DNA from: Comamonas serinivorans
GTDB lineage: Bacteria > Pseudomonadota > Gammaproteobacteria > Burkholderiales > Burkholderiaceae_C
Assembly: GCF_002158865.1 (NCBI RefSeq)
Contig: NZ_CP021455.1
Span: forward strand, 4,030,001-4,094,000
DNA: 64,000 nt
Reading direction: 5' to 3'
Part shown: positions 41,891 to 51,305 of the stretch, piece by piece
Position numbering within the stretch: the stretch's first letter is position 1
Layout: each line of letters starts with the position of its first letter
Position numbers and translations under genes: made by a program
Notes under the pieces: model-generated
Told to the model about the DNA's origin: nothing
The model's database searches: none
What the model saw: only the letters and a program-made list of their open reading frames with translations

Positions 41891-42793
41891 ATGCACCACC
41901 TGCGCTTTCTGCACTACCTCGAGGCCGTCGCCCGTTGCGGCTCCATCCGCGCGGCGGCCGAGACCCTGCACGTCGCCTCATCGGCCGTGAACCGCCGCAT
42001 CCAGGACCTGGAGGCCGAACTGGGCACACCGCTGTTCGAGCGCCTGCCCCGCGGCGTGCGCCTGACCGCCGCGGGCGAGCTGTTCCTGGGCTACGCGCGT
42101 CGGCGCCAGGCCGACCTGGACCACGTCCGCTCCCAGATCGAAGACCTGCGCGGCCTGCGGCGCGGCCACATCACCGTGGCGGCCAGCCAGGCCCTGGCCC
42201 CCACCTTCCTGCCGCAGGCCATTCACGCGTTCCAGACGAGCCGGCCTGGCATCGCCTTCGACGTCAAGGTGTTGGACCGCGACAGCGCCGTGCGGGCCGT
42301 CGCCGACTTCGAGGCCGACCTGGGGCTGATCTTCAACCCGCCGGACCTGAGGGGCCTGGCCGTGCTGGCCCAGGCCCGGCAACGCACCTGTGCCGTGGTC
42401 GCCCCTGATCACCCACTGGCCGGCCGCACCAGCGTGCGCCTGAAAGACTGCCTGAAGTACCCCGTGGCGTTGCCGGACCGCAGCCTGTCCGGCCGCAGTG
42501 TGCTGGAGGACCTGTTCCAGCAGTCGTCGGCCAGCCCGCAGGCACCGCTGGTGTCCAACTCGTACGAAATGATGCGGGGCTTTGCGCGCGAGGCCGGCGG
42601 CGTGAGCTTTCAGATCGAGATCGGCGCGGGGCCGGCGGCTGGCACCGTCGCCATCCCCATCGACGAGCGCGGCCTGCCGACGGGCCGGCTGGTGCTGGTC
42701 GCGCTGCGCGACCGCGCCCTGCCCATGGCCGCGGCGGCCTTCGCCGAGTTCGTGACCCACAAACTGGCAGCCGCCAACCAAAACGGGGCATGA
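41891..42793 (+). CDS. atzR: AtzR-like LysR regulator of the cyanuric acid operon
   Basis: A 300-residue LysR regulator. The helix-turn-helix region reads LHYLEAVARCGSIRAAAETL, HVASSAVNRRIQDLEAELGT and PLFERLPRGVRLTAAGELF, followed by an effector domain (ITVAASQALAPTFLPQAIHA, DVKVLDRDSAVRAVADFEA, LGLIFNPPD). This agrees well with AtzR of Pseudomonas ADP, which activates atzDEF in response to cyanuric acid and nitrogen limitation. The ATG at 41891 gives the standard family start. It is divergent from atzD with a 167-base promoter region holding palindromes and sigma-54-like sites. Confidence 0.87.
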   Translation: MHHLRFLHYLEAVARCGSIRAAAETLHVASSAVNRRIQDLEAELGTPLFERLPRGVRLTAAGELFLGYARRRQADLDHVRSQIEDLRGLRRGHITVAASQALAPTFLPQAIHAFQTSRPGIAFDVKVLDRDSAVRAVADFEADLGLIFNPPDLRGLAVLAQARQRTCAVVAPDHPLAGRTSVRLKDCLKYPVALPDRSLSGRSVLEDLFQQSSASPQAPLVSNSYEMMRGFAREAGGVSFQIEIGAGPAAGTVAIPIDERGLPTGRLVLVALRDRALPMAAAAFAEFVTHKLAAANQNGA

Positions 42794-43319
42794 CGAACCA
42801 AATCGGTGCAGCGCGACGGGTCGTCCAGGTGGTGCGTGACGGCCCCTCGTCGTGGCTCGAGCTGGTTGGCCGTGCGATGGCCGGTTGGGCCGGGAGCTTG
42901 CCGGGGTGGGCGTGGCGCCCGCGCCGTGGGCGTCGGAGGCCTGGCAGCTGGACGCGGCGGCTGAGGGCGGGTCAGGTCGTGCCTGCTCAGGTTCAGTGGA
43001 CGGCGCCGCGCTCCGGCCATGGCACCGGACCGCAAGGCCATCCGCAAACCGGCCGAGGGGTTCTTGGGGATGTTGCCAGGGGCTGATGACGCCGGGTGCA
43101 GCGACAGCCGGCGGTCGCTCGGGCTGTCCAGCCGGCCGACGTGGACCGCCTTGCACCGCCGCCGTGAAACCCGTGTTCCGCTGCACACGCCGCATTTCAA
43201 AACGGAGTATGCCCAGGTTGCCGTTTGTTGAACAACGGCAAGCTGGGCATACTGCACATTCAAATCACCAGACCGCCTGACGGCCGCTGGCGAGCCGCGC
43301 CTGGGCGCGCCGACGACGA
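42794..43319. other. Convergent intergenic region with hairpin element
   Basis: 526 bases between the atzR and ssb stops. It contains hairpin element copy 11; the rest has no recognisable gene. Confidence 0.5.
43204..43255. repeat. Dispersed 52-bp hairpin element, copy 11 (best-paired)
   Basis: Ends GGAGTAT and ATACTGC. The stem is almost perfect: AGTATGCCCAG with CTGGGCATACT, then TTGCCGTT with AACGGCAA. It marks the ssb side of the atz region. Confidence 0.9.
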
Positions 43320-43880
43320 TCAGAACGGGATGTCGTCGTCCATGTCGTCAAACCCGCTGGCCGGGCGCTGCTGCGGTTGCGGCTGTTGGGCCGGCGCAGC
43401 CATCGGGGCCGGACGTGGTGCCGGCGCAGGCGCGCGGCGAGGCTGCTGGTCGTACCCACCGCCGCCAGCGCCGCCACCGGACTGGCCGTAGCCGCCCGAC
43501 TGGCCGTAACCGTCATCGCCGCCACCGCTACCGCCGCCCATGCCCTGGCGGCTGCCCAGCATCTGCATGGTGTCGCCACGGACTTCGGTGCTGTAGCGGT
43601 CGTTGCCGTTCTGGTCCTGCCACTTGCGCGTGCGCAGGCTGCCTTCCACATAGACCTGCGAGCCCTTGCGCAGGTACTGGCTGGCGATTTCGGCCAGCTT
43701 GCCGCCGAACACCACCGAATGCCACTCGGTGTGCTCGCGCATTTCGCCCGATTGCTTGTCGCGCCACTTGTCGGTGGTGGCCACGCGGATGTTGCAGATC
43801 TGATCGCCGCTGGGGAAGGCACGCGTTTCGGGGTCGCGCCCCAGGTTACCGACGATGATGACTTTGTTGACTGAGGCCAT
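43320..43880 (-). CDS. ssb: Single-stranded DNA-binding protein
   Basis: A 186-residue SSB for replication, repair and recombination. The OB fold covers about residues 1-112 (MASVNKVIIVGNLGRDPETR, WRDKQSGEMREHTEWHSVVF, LRKGSQVYVEGSLRTRKWQD). A Gly/Gln-rich flexible linker with repeated GYGQSGG follows, and the acidic tip DDMDDDIPF recruits partner proteins. The start at 43880 is standard. It is convergent with atzR and divergent from the ClC channel gene. Here ssb and uvrA are 4 kb apart and face away from each other. Confidence 0.96.
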   Translation of the reverse strand: MASVNKVIIVGNLGRDPETRAFPSGDQICNIRVATTDKWRDKQSGEMREHTEWHSVVFGGKLAEIASQYLRKGSQVYVEGSLRTRKWQDQNGNDRYSTEVRGDTMQMLGSRQGMGGGSGGGDDGYGQSGGYGQSGGGAGGGGYDQQPRRAPAPAPRPAPMAAPAQQPQPQQRPASGFDDMDDDIPF

Positions 43881-44031
43881 GGGCGTTCTTGGTGCAGGGG
43901 CAGTTGCCCCGGTGTCTGACAGGTGGACGGTGATGCTAACGCAGTTGGCCGTTGCCGTTGACAGCAATTCGCAGCGGCCCATGCAGGCGATGGGAACGGT
44001 CTGCCGGGCAGAACTGCCAGAATGACCGACC

Positions 44032-45459
44032 ATGAAGGGCGACCCCAATTTCAGAGACAACCTGCTGGCCGAGCTGCGCAATTCACGCCTGTGGCTGGAT
44101 CGCCTGGTGGTGGCGTCGTTTGCCCTGGCCGCGGGGCTGGCCGTGGTGCTGTTCACCCTGCTGGCCGACTGGGCCGGCGAGCTGTTCCTGGACCTGCACG
44201 ACACCTGGCGCTGGGCGCCGCTGATCTGGACGCCGGCCCTGTGCGGCCTCATCGTGTGGCTGATGCAGAGCTGGCTCAAGGGCGCGGGCGGCTCGGGCCC
44301 GCCCCAGATCATCGCGGCCATCGACCCGGACACGGACAACGCGACCCGCAGCAAACTGGCCTCGCTGCGCATCTCGGCCGCCAAGATCGTGGCCGTGACG
44401 GGCGGCATCCTGGCCGGGCTGTCCATGGGCCGGCAAGGCCCGTCGGTGCAGATCGCGGCCGGCATCATGTATTCGGCGCGGCGCTTTCTCTCGGCCAAGT
44501 CGGCCATCAAGCCGCGCGAGCTGCTGATCGCCGGCGGCGCCGCCGGCATCGCCGCCGCCTTCAACACGCCACTGGGCGGCATCGTGTTCGCGGTGGAAGA
44601 ACTCAACCGCAAGGTGGAGCAACGCAGCAGCGGCCTGATGCTCTCGGGCATCGTGCTGGCCGGTCTGGTGGCCATCTCGGTGTTCGGCAACCTCTCGTAC
44701 TTCGGCCGCATCCGCGCAGAAGCCGTGGGCTGGGGCGTGGTGCTGCCCACCGTGCTGGTGACGCTGCTGTGCGGTCTGCTGGGGGGGCTGCTGGCCCGGC
44801 TGTTGATCGCGTCCGCCGCGGGCGTGCCCACGCGGGTCTGCGCGTTCCAGCGCAAGCACCCGATTCGCTTTGCCATGCTGTGCGGCCTGGCCGTGGGGGT
44901 GATCAATGTGGTGACGGCGGGCAGCGTTTCGGGGGGCGGCCACGAGCACACGCGCGAGCTGCTCAACAGCGCCCAGTCCGACCTGCCCGTGCTGTGGACC
45001 TGGCTGAAGTTCGTGGCGACCTGGTTGTCGGCCTGGTCGGGGGTGCCCGGCGGGCTGTTCGCCCCCAGCCTGTCGATGGGGGCCAGCATCGGCGGCGATG
45101 TGGCGCACTTTCTGGCGCCCGACTACCACGTGGTGCTGATCGCGCTGGGCATGGCGGCCTTTCTGGGCGCGGTCACGCAGGCGCCCATCACGGCCATGAT
45201 CATCGTGATGGAGATGGTGGATGGCTACGACCTGGTGCTGGGGTTGATGGCGTGCGCCATGGCCGCCAGCCTGATCTCGCGCATGGTGAGCCGGCCGCTG
45301 TTTGCCACCATGGCCGACATCACGCTGGCCCGGCTGGCAGCCCAGGCTGCCGCGCCGGTCAGCCCCGAGCCGGCATCGGCTGTTGCCACGCCAGCAGCAG
45401 CCACACCAGCGCCAGCACCAGCGTCGTCGCAAACAGACCCACGGGACCCAGCAGCTTGA
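44032..45459 (+). CDS. ClC-family chloride channel/transporter with altered gating glutamate
   Basis: A 475-residue ClC protein with about ten or more hydrophobic segments. Selectivity motifs are GAGGSGPPQ (GSGIP position), SMGRQGPSVQIAAG (GREGP position) and GVPGGLFAPSLSMGAS (GGIFAP position). Residue 135 is Gln where most members have the gating Glu. In studied ClC proteins changing that Glu to Gln uncouples proton exchange, so this may be a channel-like or differently coupled protein, by inference. The C-terminal 35 residues are Ala/Pro/Thr-rich and overlap the MFS gene on the other strand by 101 bases. Confidence 0.92.
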   Translation: MKGDPNFRDNLLAELRNSRLWLDRLVVASFALAAGLAVVLFTLLADWAGELFLDLHDTWRWAPLIWTPALCGLIVWLMQSWLKGAGGSGPPQIIAAIDPDTDNATRSKLASLRISAAKIVAVTGGILAGLSMGRQGPSVQIAAGIMYSARRFLSAKSAIKPRELLIAGGAAGIAAAFNTPLGGIVFAVEELNRKVEQRSSGLMLSGIVLAGLVAISVFGNLSYFGRIRAEAVGWGVVLPTVLVTLLCGLLGGLLARLLIASAAGVPTRVCAFQRKHPIRFAMLCGLAVGVINVVTAGSVSGGGHEHTRELLNSAQSDLPVLWTWLKFVATWLSAWSGVPGGLFAPSLSMGASIGGDVAHFLAPDYHVVLIALGMAAFLGAVTQAPITAMIIVMEMVDGYDLVLGLMACAMAASLISRMVSRPLFATMADITLARLAAQAAAPVSPEPASAVATPAAATPAPAPASSQTDPRDPAA

Positions 45460-46525
45460 TCAGCAGGCCGCCCAAGGCGCCCCCCGCAAACAGGCCCAGC
45501 GATTGCAGGGTGTTGTACATGCCCAGGGCCGCGCCACGGGCCTGAGGCGGGGCGAGCCGCGAGATCAGGCTGGGCTGGCTGGCCTCCAGCACGTTGAAGC
45601 TGGTGAAGAACAGGAACAGCACGGCGCCGACCACCCACAGGCTGGGGGTCTGCATGGCCAGCCACGCCAGCGCCAGTTGCACGACCGCCAGCAAGGCCAC
45701 GGCGGCCCGCAGCACCTGACGCAGGTGGCCGCGCTGCTCAAGGGCGAACAGCCCTCCCATCAGCAGGAACGATGCCAGCACCGCAGGCAGGTAGACCCGC
45801 CACTGGTCGGCCGTGGCCAGGCCCGCCTGAAGCAGCATGCCAGGCACCGCCACCCACATGGCCATCTGCACAGCGTGCAGCACAAACACGCCCAGGTCCA
45901 GGCGCCAGAGTTTCGGATGCAGCGCCACATCGGCCAAGCGGCCGCGCGGCAAGTCGGTGTGGCGAGCCGGCTCGGCCGGGGTGATCCACACCACCGCCGC
46001 CATGCCGGCCAGCGCCAACAGGGCCGTCAGCCCAAAGATGCCCGACAGCCCGATCCAGCCCGCCAACGGCGGCGCCAGCATCAGCGACACGGCGAAGGTC
46101 AACCCGATGCTGGCGCCCACCAGGGCCATGCCCTTGGTCCGCACGGCATCGCGGGTCTGATCGGCCAGGAGCGCCGTGACGGCGGCAGACACGGCGCCCG
46201 CCCCTTGCAGGGCACGCCCGATGGCCAGGCCCACGATACCGCTGGCCAGCGCCGCCACCACGCTGCCCAGCGCGAACACAGCCAGCCCAATCAGGATCAC
46301 CCGCTTGCGGCCCAGGCGATCCGAGGCCAGGCCGAGCGGCATCTGCATCAAGGCCTGCGTCAGGCCATACAGCCCCATGGCCAGACCGACCCAGGCGGGG
46401 TCGTGTCCACCTGGGTATTGCCGCGCCTCGATGGCGAACACCGGCAGCACCAGGAACAGGCCCAGCATGCGCAGGGCGAACACCAAGGCCAGGCTGGCGC
46501 TGGCACGACGCTCCAGCGGCGTCAT
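45359..46525 (-). CDS. MFS transporter (YajR-like drug/metabolite efflux family)
   Basis: A 388-residue twelve-helix MFS permease. Motif A is GLASDRLGRKRVILIG between helices 2 and 3. Antiporter motif C is seen as GASIGLTFAVSLMLAPPLAG in helix 5. The N-terminus ALVFALRMLGLFLVLPVFAI fits the YajR-like group, but the C-terminal cytosolic domain of YajR is absent. The substrate is unknown. The ATG at 46525 gives the usual short N-terminal tail. The last 33 codons overlap the end of the ClC gene, so the two genes converge with a 101-base overlap and no room for a terminator. Confidence 0.9.
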   Translation of the reverse strand: MTPLERRASASLALVFALRMLGLFLVLPVFAIEARQYPGGHDPAWVGLAMGLYGLTQALMQMPLGLASDRLGRKRVILIGLAVFALGSVVAALASGIVGLAIGRALQGAGAVSAAVTALLADQTRDAVRTKGMALVGASIGLTFAVSLMLAPPLAGWIGLSGIFGLTALLALAGMAAVVWITPAEPARHTDLPRGRLADVALHPKLWRLDLGVFVLHAVQMAMWVAVPGMLLQAGLATADQWRVYLPAVLASFLLMGGLFALEQRGHLRQVLRAAVALLAVVQLALAWLAMQTPSLWVVGAVLFLFFTSFNVLEASQPSLISRLAPPQARGAALGMYNTLQSLGLFAGGALGGLLIKLLGPVGLFATTLVLALVWLLLAWQQPMPARG

Positions 46526-46676
46526 CGTGCTCGATTCGGGAAGGGGGGAATTCAACGCGATTGCGCCCACGGGCGCACCTTCAAGTCAAAGCGCGCATTT
46601 TGACGCACGGCCAACGGCTGACCTGTGTTGCAGGTGCCAGGCGCCTGCCGGCGGCCTGGAACGGGCGCTGTTCACG

Positions 46677-46702
46677 ACAAAAAGGCCACCCGAGGGTGGC
46701 CT
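46677..46702 (-). terminator. Rho-independent terminator of the porin gene
   Basis: Stem AGGCCACCC/GGGTGGCCT with a 2-base loop, followed on the minus strand by five T. It is 20 bases after the porin stop. Confidence 0.85.
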
Positions 46703-46722
46703 GTTGCATCGGCTGGACCGAA

Positions 46723-47862
46723 TCAGAAGCGGTGGCGCATGCCGAAGGACACGCCGGTGCGGCTCTTGGCGCCGTTCGGGCCACTGGTGCCGTTGAGCGT
46801 GATGTTGTCGCCCTTGAGCTTGGTGTAGTCCACTTCGGCGTACAGGTCGGTGCGCTTGGACAGCGCATAGTCGGCGGCGACGGAGAAGAAATGCGCCTTG
46901 CCGTTGGCGGCCACGGTTTCACCCGATTGCTTGGCAAACCAGTAGTGGCCGCCGATGTTCAGCTGCGGCGTCAGCTGGTAGTTGGCGCCAATCGTGATCA
47001 TCTGACGCTTGTTGGCGATCAGGAAGGCAGAACCCCCAAAGCCGCCATTGGCCGTGCCCTGCCACAGGCTGCTCAGCACCGCGTAGTCAGCGGTGCACTG
47101 GGCATCGGCGTTGCAGTTGCCCAGGTTGTGCTTGTTCTGGCCATAGGCCACGTTGAAGTACCAGGGGCCCGACTTGTACGAACCGCCTGCAGCAAAGATC
47201 TTGAGTTTTTTGTCTTCGCCGCCGAAGTCACGCTCTTGGTACCCGGCACCGGCAGTCCAGGTGCCATTGGACCAGCGCAAATAACCAGCACGGCTCTTGC
47301 CGCCGCTGTTGATGCCATTGGCCGCGATGGTTTCGCCCTGCAGCGTGGCTTCCAGGTGCGCCGTGATTTGGCCGAAGGTGCCTGTCCAGGCAATCAGTTC
47401 ATTCGAGCGAGCACCCGCCGAGAAGCCGATTTCGGGCTTGAAGGCGTTGTAGTACGGCGAATAGGGGTACGAAACGAAGGTCGACGTGAACAGGTAGAAC
47501 ATCGCGTTGTAGTCGCGACCCAGCTTGATGCGGCCGAACGTGGGGCTCTGGAACGCCACCCACGATTGCTGAAACCCGCTGCCGACGATGGCGCCTGAGC
47601 CGGCATTCAAGCGCTGCTCGAGGTTGAACAGCACCTTGTTGCCGCCGCCGATGTCTTCGGTGCCGCGCAGGCCCCAACGGCTTTCCGACATGCCGCCGCC
47701 GCCCATCATGGTGGTGCGCGAGTGGTCTTTGTCGCCCGCCGGGCCTTCATTGGTGGTGTAGCGCACCCCCAAGTCCACGATGCCGTACAGCGTCACGCTG
47801 GATTGGGCCCAAACCGATGTGCTGGTGAGGGCCAGGGCGGCCACGATCAGGCGCTTTTTCAT
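46723..47862 (-). CDS. Gram-negative general porin (OmpC-like trimeric type)
   Basis: A 379-residue outer-membrane porin of the beta-proteobacterial Porin_4 type. The signal peptide is MKKRLIVAALALTSTSVWA, cleaved before QSSVTLYGIVDLGVRY, the typical first strand. ESRWGLRGTEDIGGGNKVLF, FGRIKLGRDYNAMF and the C-terminal GVSFGMRHRF with terminal Phe are standard. It should form a 16-strand trimeric pore for small solutes. It is monocistronic with a good terminator. It is divergent from uvrA; the 255-base gap is AT-richer near 47900-48000 and should hold both promoters. Confidence 0.95.
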   Translation of the reverse strand: MKKRLIVAALALTSTSVWAQSSVTLYGIVDLGVRYTTNEGPAGDKDHSRTTMMGGGGMSESRWGLRGTEDIGGGNKVLFNLEQRLNAGSGAIVGSGFQQSWVAFQSPTFGRIKLGRDYNAMFYLFTSTFVSYPYSPYYNAFKPEIGFSAGARSNELIAWTGTFGQITAHLEATLQGETIAANGINSGGKSRAGYLRWSNGTWTAGAGYQERDFGGEDKKLKIFAAGGSYKSGPWYFNVAYGQNKHNLGNCNADAQCTADYAVLSSLWQGTANGGFGGSAFLIANKRQMITIGANYQLTPQLNIGGHYWFAKQSGETVAANGKAHFFSVAADYALSKRTDLYAEVDYTKLKGDNITLNGTSGPNGAKSRTGVSFGMRHRF

Positions 47863-48117
47863 TCATGTCTCCAAGTTGTGGCAGATCCGGGGTTTGGGCC
47901 CTCCATGTGCCCCGCCCCATGTTGCCGAAGTTGCAAGGGTGGATTGGAAGGTTTTTGTTGCACTTGAACGATTCAGGTAATCCCGCAGTGGTATTTCTCC
48001 GACAGCCACGGTCTTGCGGCACCTGTGTGACAAGGCCATTTGCGTGACGGCGGGGAGTGTGGCAGCCGGCAGGCTTTTGGCCAGCCAACGATAATGGTGG
48101 GTTGCCCACCACTCGCG

Positions 48118-51066
48118 ATGGTTGCAGTGAACGACTACCACGCCCACCCCCACCTTCCTGCCCTGGCGGCCGAGCCGGACGCGGGCTCGCATCTGCGCGT
48201 GCGCGGCGCACGCACGCACAACCTCAAGAACATCGACCTCGACATCCCCAAGCACAAGCTGGTGGTGATCACCGGCTTGTCGGGTTCGGGCAAGTCCAGC
48301 CTCGCCTTCGACACGCTCTATGCCGAAGGCCAGCGCCGCTACGTGGAAAGCCTGTCGGCCTATGCGCGGCAGTTCCTGCAGATGATGGACAAGCCCGATG
48401 TGGACATCATCGAAGGCTTGGCACCGGCCATCTCCATCGAGCAAAAGGCCACCAGCCACAACCCCCGCTCCACCGTGGGGACGGTGACCGAGATCCACGA
48501 CTACCTGCGCCTGCTGTTTGCCCGTGCAGGCACCCCACACTGCCCCGATCACCACCTGCCCCTGCAAGCGCAGACCGTGGCGCAGATGGTGGACACCGTG
48601 CTCGCCCTGCCCGAGGGAACGCGGCTGATGCTGCTGGCGCCGATCGCGCGCGAGAAAAAGGGCGAGTTCGTCGACCAGCTGGCCCAGCTCCAGGCGCAGG
48701 GCTTTGTGCGCTTTCGCGTCGATGGCGAGGTGCTGGAGTACGACCACCTGCCCACGCTGCAGAAGAACGAGAAGCACGACATCGATGTGGTGGTCGACCG
48801 CATCAAGGTGCGGCAAGAGGACGACGAGGCCGCGCGCCTGGCCCTGAAGCAGCGCCTGGCGGACAGCTTCGAGACCGCCTTGCGGCTGGCCAACTTTCGC
48901 GCCATCGCCGTCGAGATGGACTCGGGCACCGAGCACCTGTTCAACGCCAAGTTCGCCTGCCCGGTCTGCGGCTACTCCATCAGCGAGCTGGAGCCGCGCC
49001 TGTTCTCGTTCAACTCGCCCGTGGGCGCCTGCCCCAGCTGCGACGGCCTGGGCGTGACGGACGTGTTCGACGCCGCGCGCGTGGTGGCGTTTCCCGAGCT
49101 GAGCCTGGCCAGCGGCGCCATCAAGGGCTGGGACCGGCGCAACGGCTTCTATTTCGCGCTGCTGACCAGCCTGGCCAAGCACTATGGCTTCGACGTGGAG
49201 ACGCCCTTCGAAGCGCTGCCGGCGTCCATCCAGCGCATCGTGCTGCACGGCTCGGGCGACGAAGAGATCAAGTTCAGCTACGTCTTCGAATCGGGCGCGC
49301 AGGCGGGCAAAAAGGTCAACAAGACGCATGCCTTCGAGGGCGTGATCCCCAACATGGCCCGCCGCTACCGCGAGACCGATTCGAGCGTGGTGCGCGAGGA
49401 GCTGGCCAAGTACCGCAGCACCCAGGCCTGCCCCGATTGCCAAGGCACCCGCCTGCGCCGCGAAGCGCGCCACGTGTTCGTCGGCGAAGGCGCCCAGCGC
49501 CGCGCCATCTACGAGATCAGCCACGTCACGCTGGGCGAGGCCCAGGCCTATTTCAACGCGCTGCACCTCACGGGCGCCAAGGCCGAAATTGCCAACAAGG
49601 TGGTGCGCGAAATCGGCTCGCGGCTCATGTTCCTGAACGACGTGGGCCTGAACTACCTGAGCCTGGACCGCAGCGCCGACACGCTGTCGGGCGGCGAAGC
49701 GCAGCGCATCCGCCTGGCCAGCCAGATCGGCTCGGGCCTCACGGGCGTGATGTACGTGCTCGACGAGCCCTCCATCGGCTTGCACCAGCGTGACAACGAC
49801 CGGCTGATCGCCACGCTCAAACACCTGCGCGACATCGGCAACTCGGTGCTGGTCGTGGAGCACGACGAAGACATGATCCGCGACGCGGACTGGGTGGTCG
49901 ACATGGGCCCCGGCGCCGGGGTGCACGGCGGCGAAATCATTGCCAGCGGGGAGTATGCCGCGCTGCTCGATAACGAACGATCGCTGACCGGCCAATACCT
50001 CTCTGGCAAGAAAGCCATCGCCATCCCCGACCGGCTGCCGGTTGGCGAGGCCCAGCTGCACATCCGCGGCGCGTCCGGCAACAACCTGAAGGCCGTGGAC
50101 GTCACCATCCCCGTCGGCCTGATGACTTGCGTGACGGGCGTGTCGGGTTCGGGCAAGTCCACGCTGGTGAACGAAACCCTGTATGCGGCCGCCGCGCGCG
50201 AGTTGAACCGCGCCCACACCGAAGCCGCCCCGCACGAGTCCATCGAGGGCCTGGACCACTTCGACAAGGTGATCGCCGTGGACCAATCGCCGATTGGCCG
50301 CACGCCCCGCAGCAACCCGGCCACCTACACCGGCCTGTTCACGCCCATCCGCGAGCTGATGGCCGAGACGGCCACGGCCAAGGAGCGGGGCTATGGCCCC
50401 GGGCGCTTCTCGTTCAACGTGCCGCAAAGCTCGGGCGGCGGCCGCTGCGAAGCCTGTCAGGGCGACGGCGTGGTGAAGGTGGAGATGCACTTCCTGCCCG
50501 ACGTGTACGTGCCCTGCGACACCTGCCACGGCCAGCGCTACAACCGAGAAACCCTGGAGGTGCTGTGGAAGGGCCACAGCATCGCGCAGATCCTGGACCT
50601 GACGGTGGAAGCTGCCCTGACGCTGTTCAAGGACCAGCCCACCATTGGCCGCAAGCTGCAAACCCTGATGGACGTGGGCCTGTCCTACGTGCGCCTGGGT
50701 CAGAGCGCCACCACGCTGTCGGGCGGTGAAGCCCAGCGGGTGAAGCTGGCCCTCGAGTTGTCCAAGCGCGACACGGGCAAGACGCTGTACATCCTCGACG
50801 AGCCCACCACCGGCCTGCACTTCGCCGACATCGACCTGCTGCTCAAGGTGCTGCAGCAGATCAAGGCCGCCGGCAACACCATCGTCATCATCGAACACAA
50901 CCTGGACGTGATCAAAACCGCCGACTGGCTGATCGACATGGGCCCCGAGGGCGGTGCAGGCGGAGGCACGGTGGTGGCCACCGGCACCCCCGAGACCGTG
51001 GCCGCCAACCCCGACAGCCACACCGGCCGCTACCTGGCCCAGGTGCTGGCCCGCGCCCACGCCTGA
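48118..51066 (+). CDS. uvrA: Excinuclease ABC subunit A
   Basis: A 982-residue UvrA, the damage-sensing ATPase of nucleotide excision repair. The first Walker A is ITGLSGSGKSSLAFDTLYAE (residues 51-70), the second is VTGVSGSGKSTLVNETLY near residue 675. Both ABC signatures (DTLSGGEAQRIRLASQIG and TTLSGGEAQRVKLALELS) and Walker B motifs (VLDEPSIGLH, ILDEPTTGLH) are present. Zinc modules CPVCGYSI...CPSCDG and CEACQGDG...CDTCHG complete it. I start at 48118 (MVAVNDYHAHPH); a longer frame to 48040 exists. No clear LexA box was found upstream. Confidence 0.96.
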   Translation: MVAVNDYHAHPHLPALAAEPDAGSHLRVRGARTHNLKNIDLDIPKHKLVVITGLSGSGKSSLAFDTLYAEGQRRYVESLSAYARQFLQMMDKPDVDIIEGLAPAISIEQKATSHNPRSTVGTVTEIHDYLRLLFARAGTPHCPDHHLPLQAQTVAQMVDTVLALPEGTRLMLLAPIAREKKGEFVDQLAQLQAQGFVRFRVDGEVLEYDHLPTLQKNEKHDIDVVVDRIKVRQEDDEAARLALKQRLADSFETALRLANFRAIAVEMDSGTEHLFNAKFACPVCGYSISELEPRLFSFNSPVGACPSCDGLGVTDVFDAARVVAFPELSLASGAIKGWDRRNGFYFALLTSLAKHYGFDVETPFEALPASIQRIVLHGSGDEEIKFSYVFESGAQAGKKVNKTHAFEGVIPNMARRYRETDSSVVREELAKYRSTQACPDCQGTRLRREARHVFVGEGAQRRAIYEISHVTLGEAQAYFNALHLTGAKAEIANKVVREIGSRLMFLNDVGLNYLSLDRSADTLSGGEAQRIRLASQIGSGLTGVMYVLDEPSIGLHQRDNDRLIATLKHLRDIGNSVLVVEHDEDMIRDADWVVDMGPGAGVHGGEIIASGEYAALLDNERSLTGQYLSGKKAIAIPDRLPVGEAQLHIRGASGNNLKAVDVTIPVGLMTCVTGVSGSGKSTLVNETLYAAAARELNRAHTEAAPHESIEGLDHFDKVIAVDQSPIGRTPRSNPATYTGLFTPIRELMAETATAKERGYGPGRFSFNVPQSSGGGRCEACQGDGVVKVEMHFLPDVYVPCDTCHGQRYNRETLEVLWKGHSIAQILDLTVEAALTLFKDQPTIGRKLQTLMDVGLSYVRLGQSATTLSGGEAQRVKLALELSKRDTGKTLYILDEPTTGLHFADIDLLLKVLQQIKAAGNTIVIIEHNLDVIKTADWLIDMGPEGGAGGGTVVATGTPETVAANPDSHTGRYLAQVLARAHA

Positions 51067-51305
51067 TGCGCGGCGTTGACCCCGTGCTGTCGACCGGGGC
51101 TGGCCCGCAAGAGGGTCAGCGCCCCACACCTGGCAACGTGGGCTCGGCAGATGGCGCGCCGCGTCAGCCCCGACCAGCTGCGGGCGCGCACCCTGACTGC
51201 GCCAGCCTAGCCGCCCCGCGCCAAGCCCATCGCCCTGGCCCCGCGCCAGCGCACGCCAGCGTGGCGCTGCAACGCTTGGCGGCCCTAGGATCACATCGTT
51301 TTAAA

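Noticed and set aside
47863..48117. LexA (SOS) box upstream of uvrA
   Set aside because: No CTG-N10-CAG-type palindrome seen in the gap.
49950..49996. GAGTATG in uvrA similar to an element end
   Set aside because: No matching second end at 52 bp; ordinary coding sequence.
47863..51294. 1143-residue minus-strand reading frame
   Set aside because: Antisense of uvrA, whose motifs on the plus strand are unambiguous; composition is typical of a high-GC shadow.
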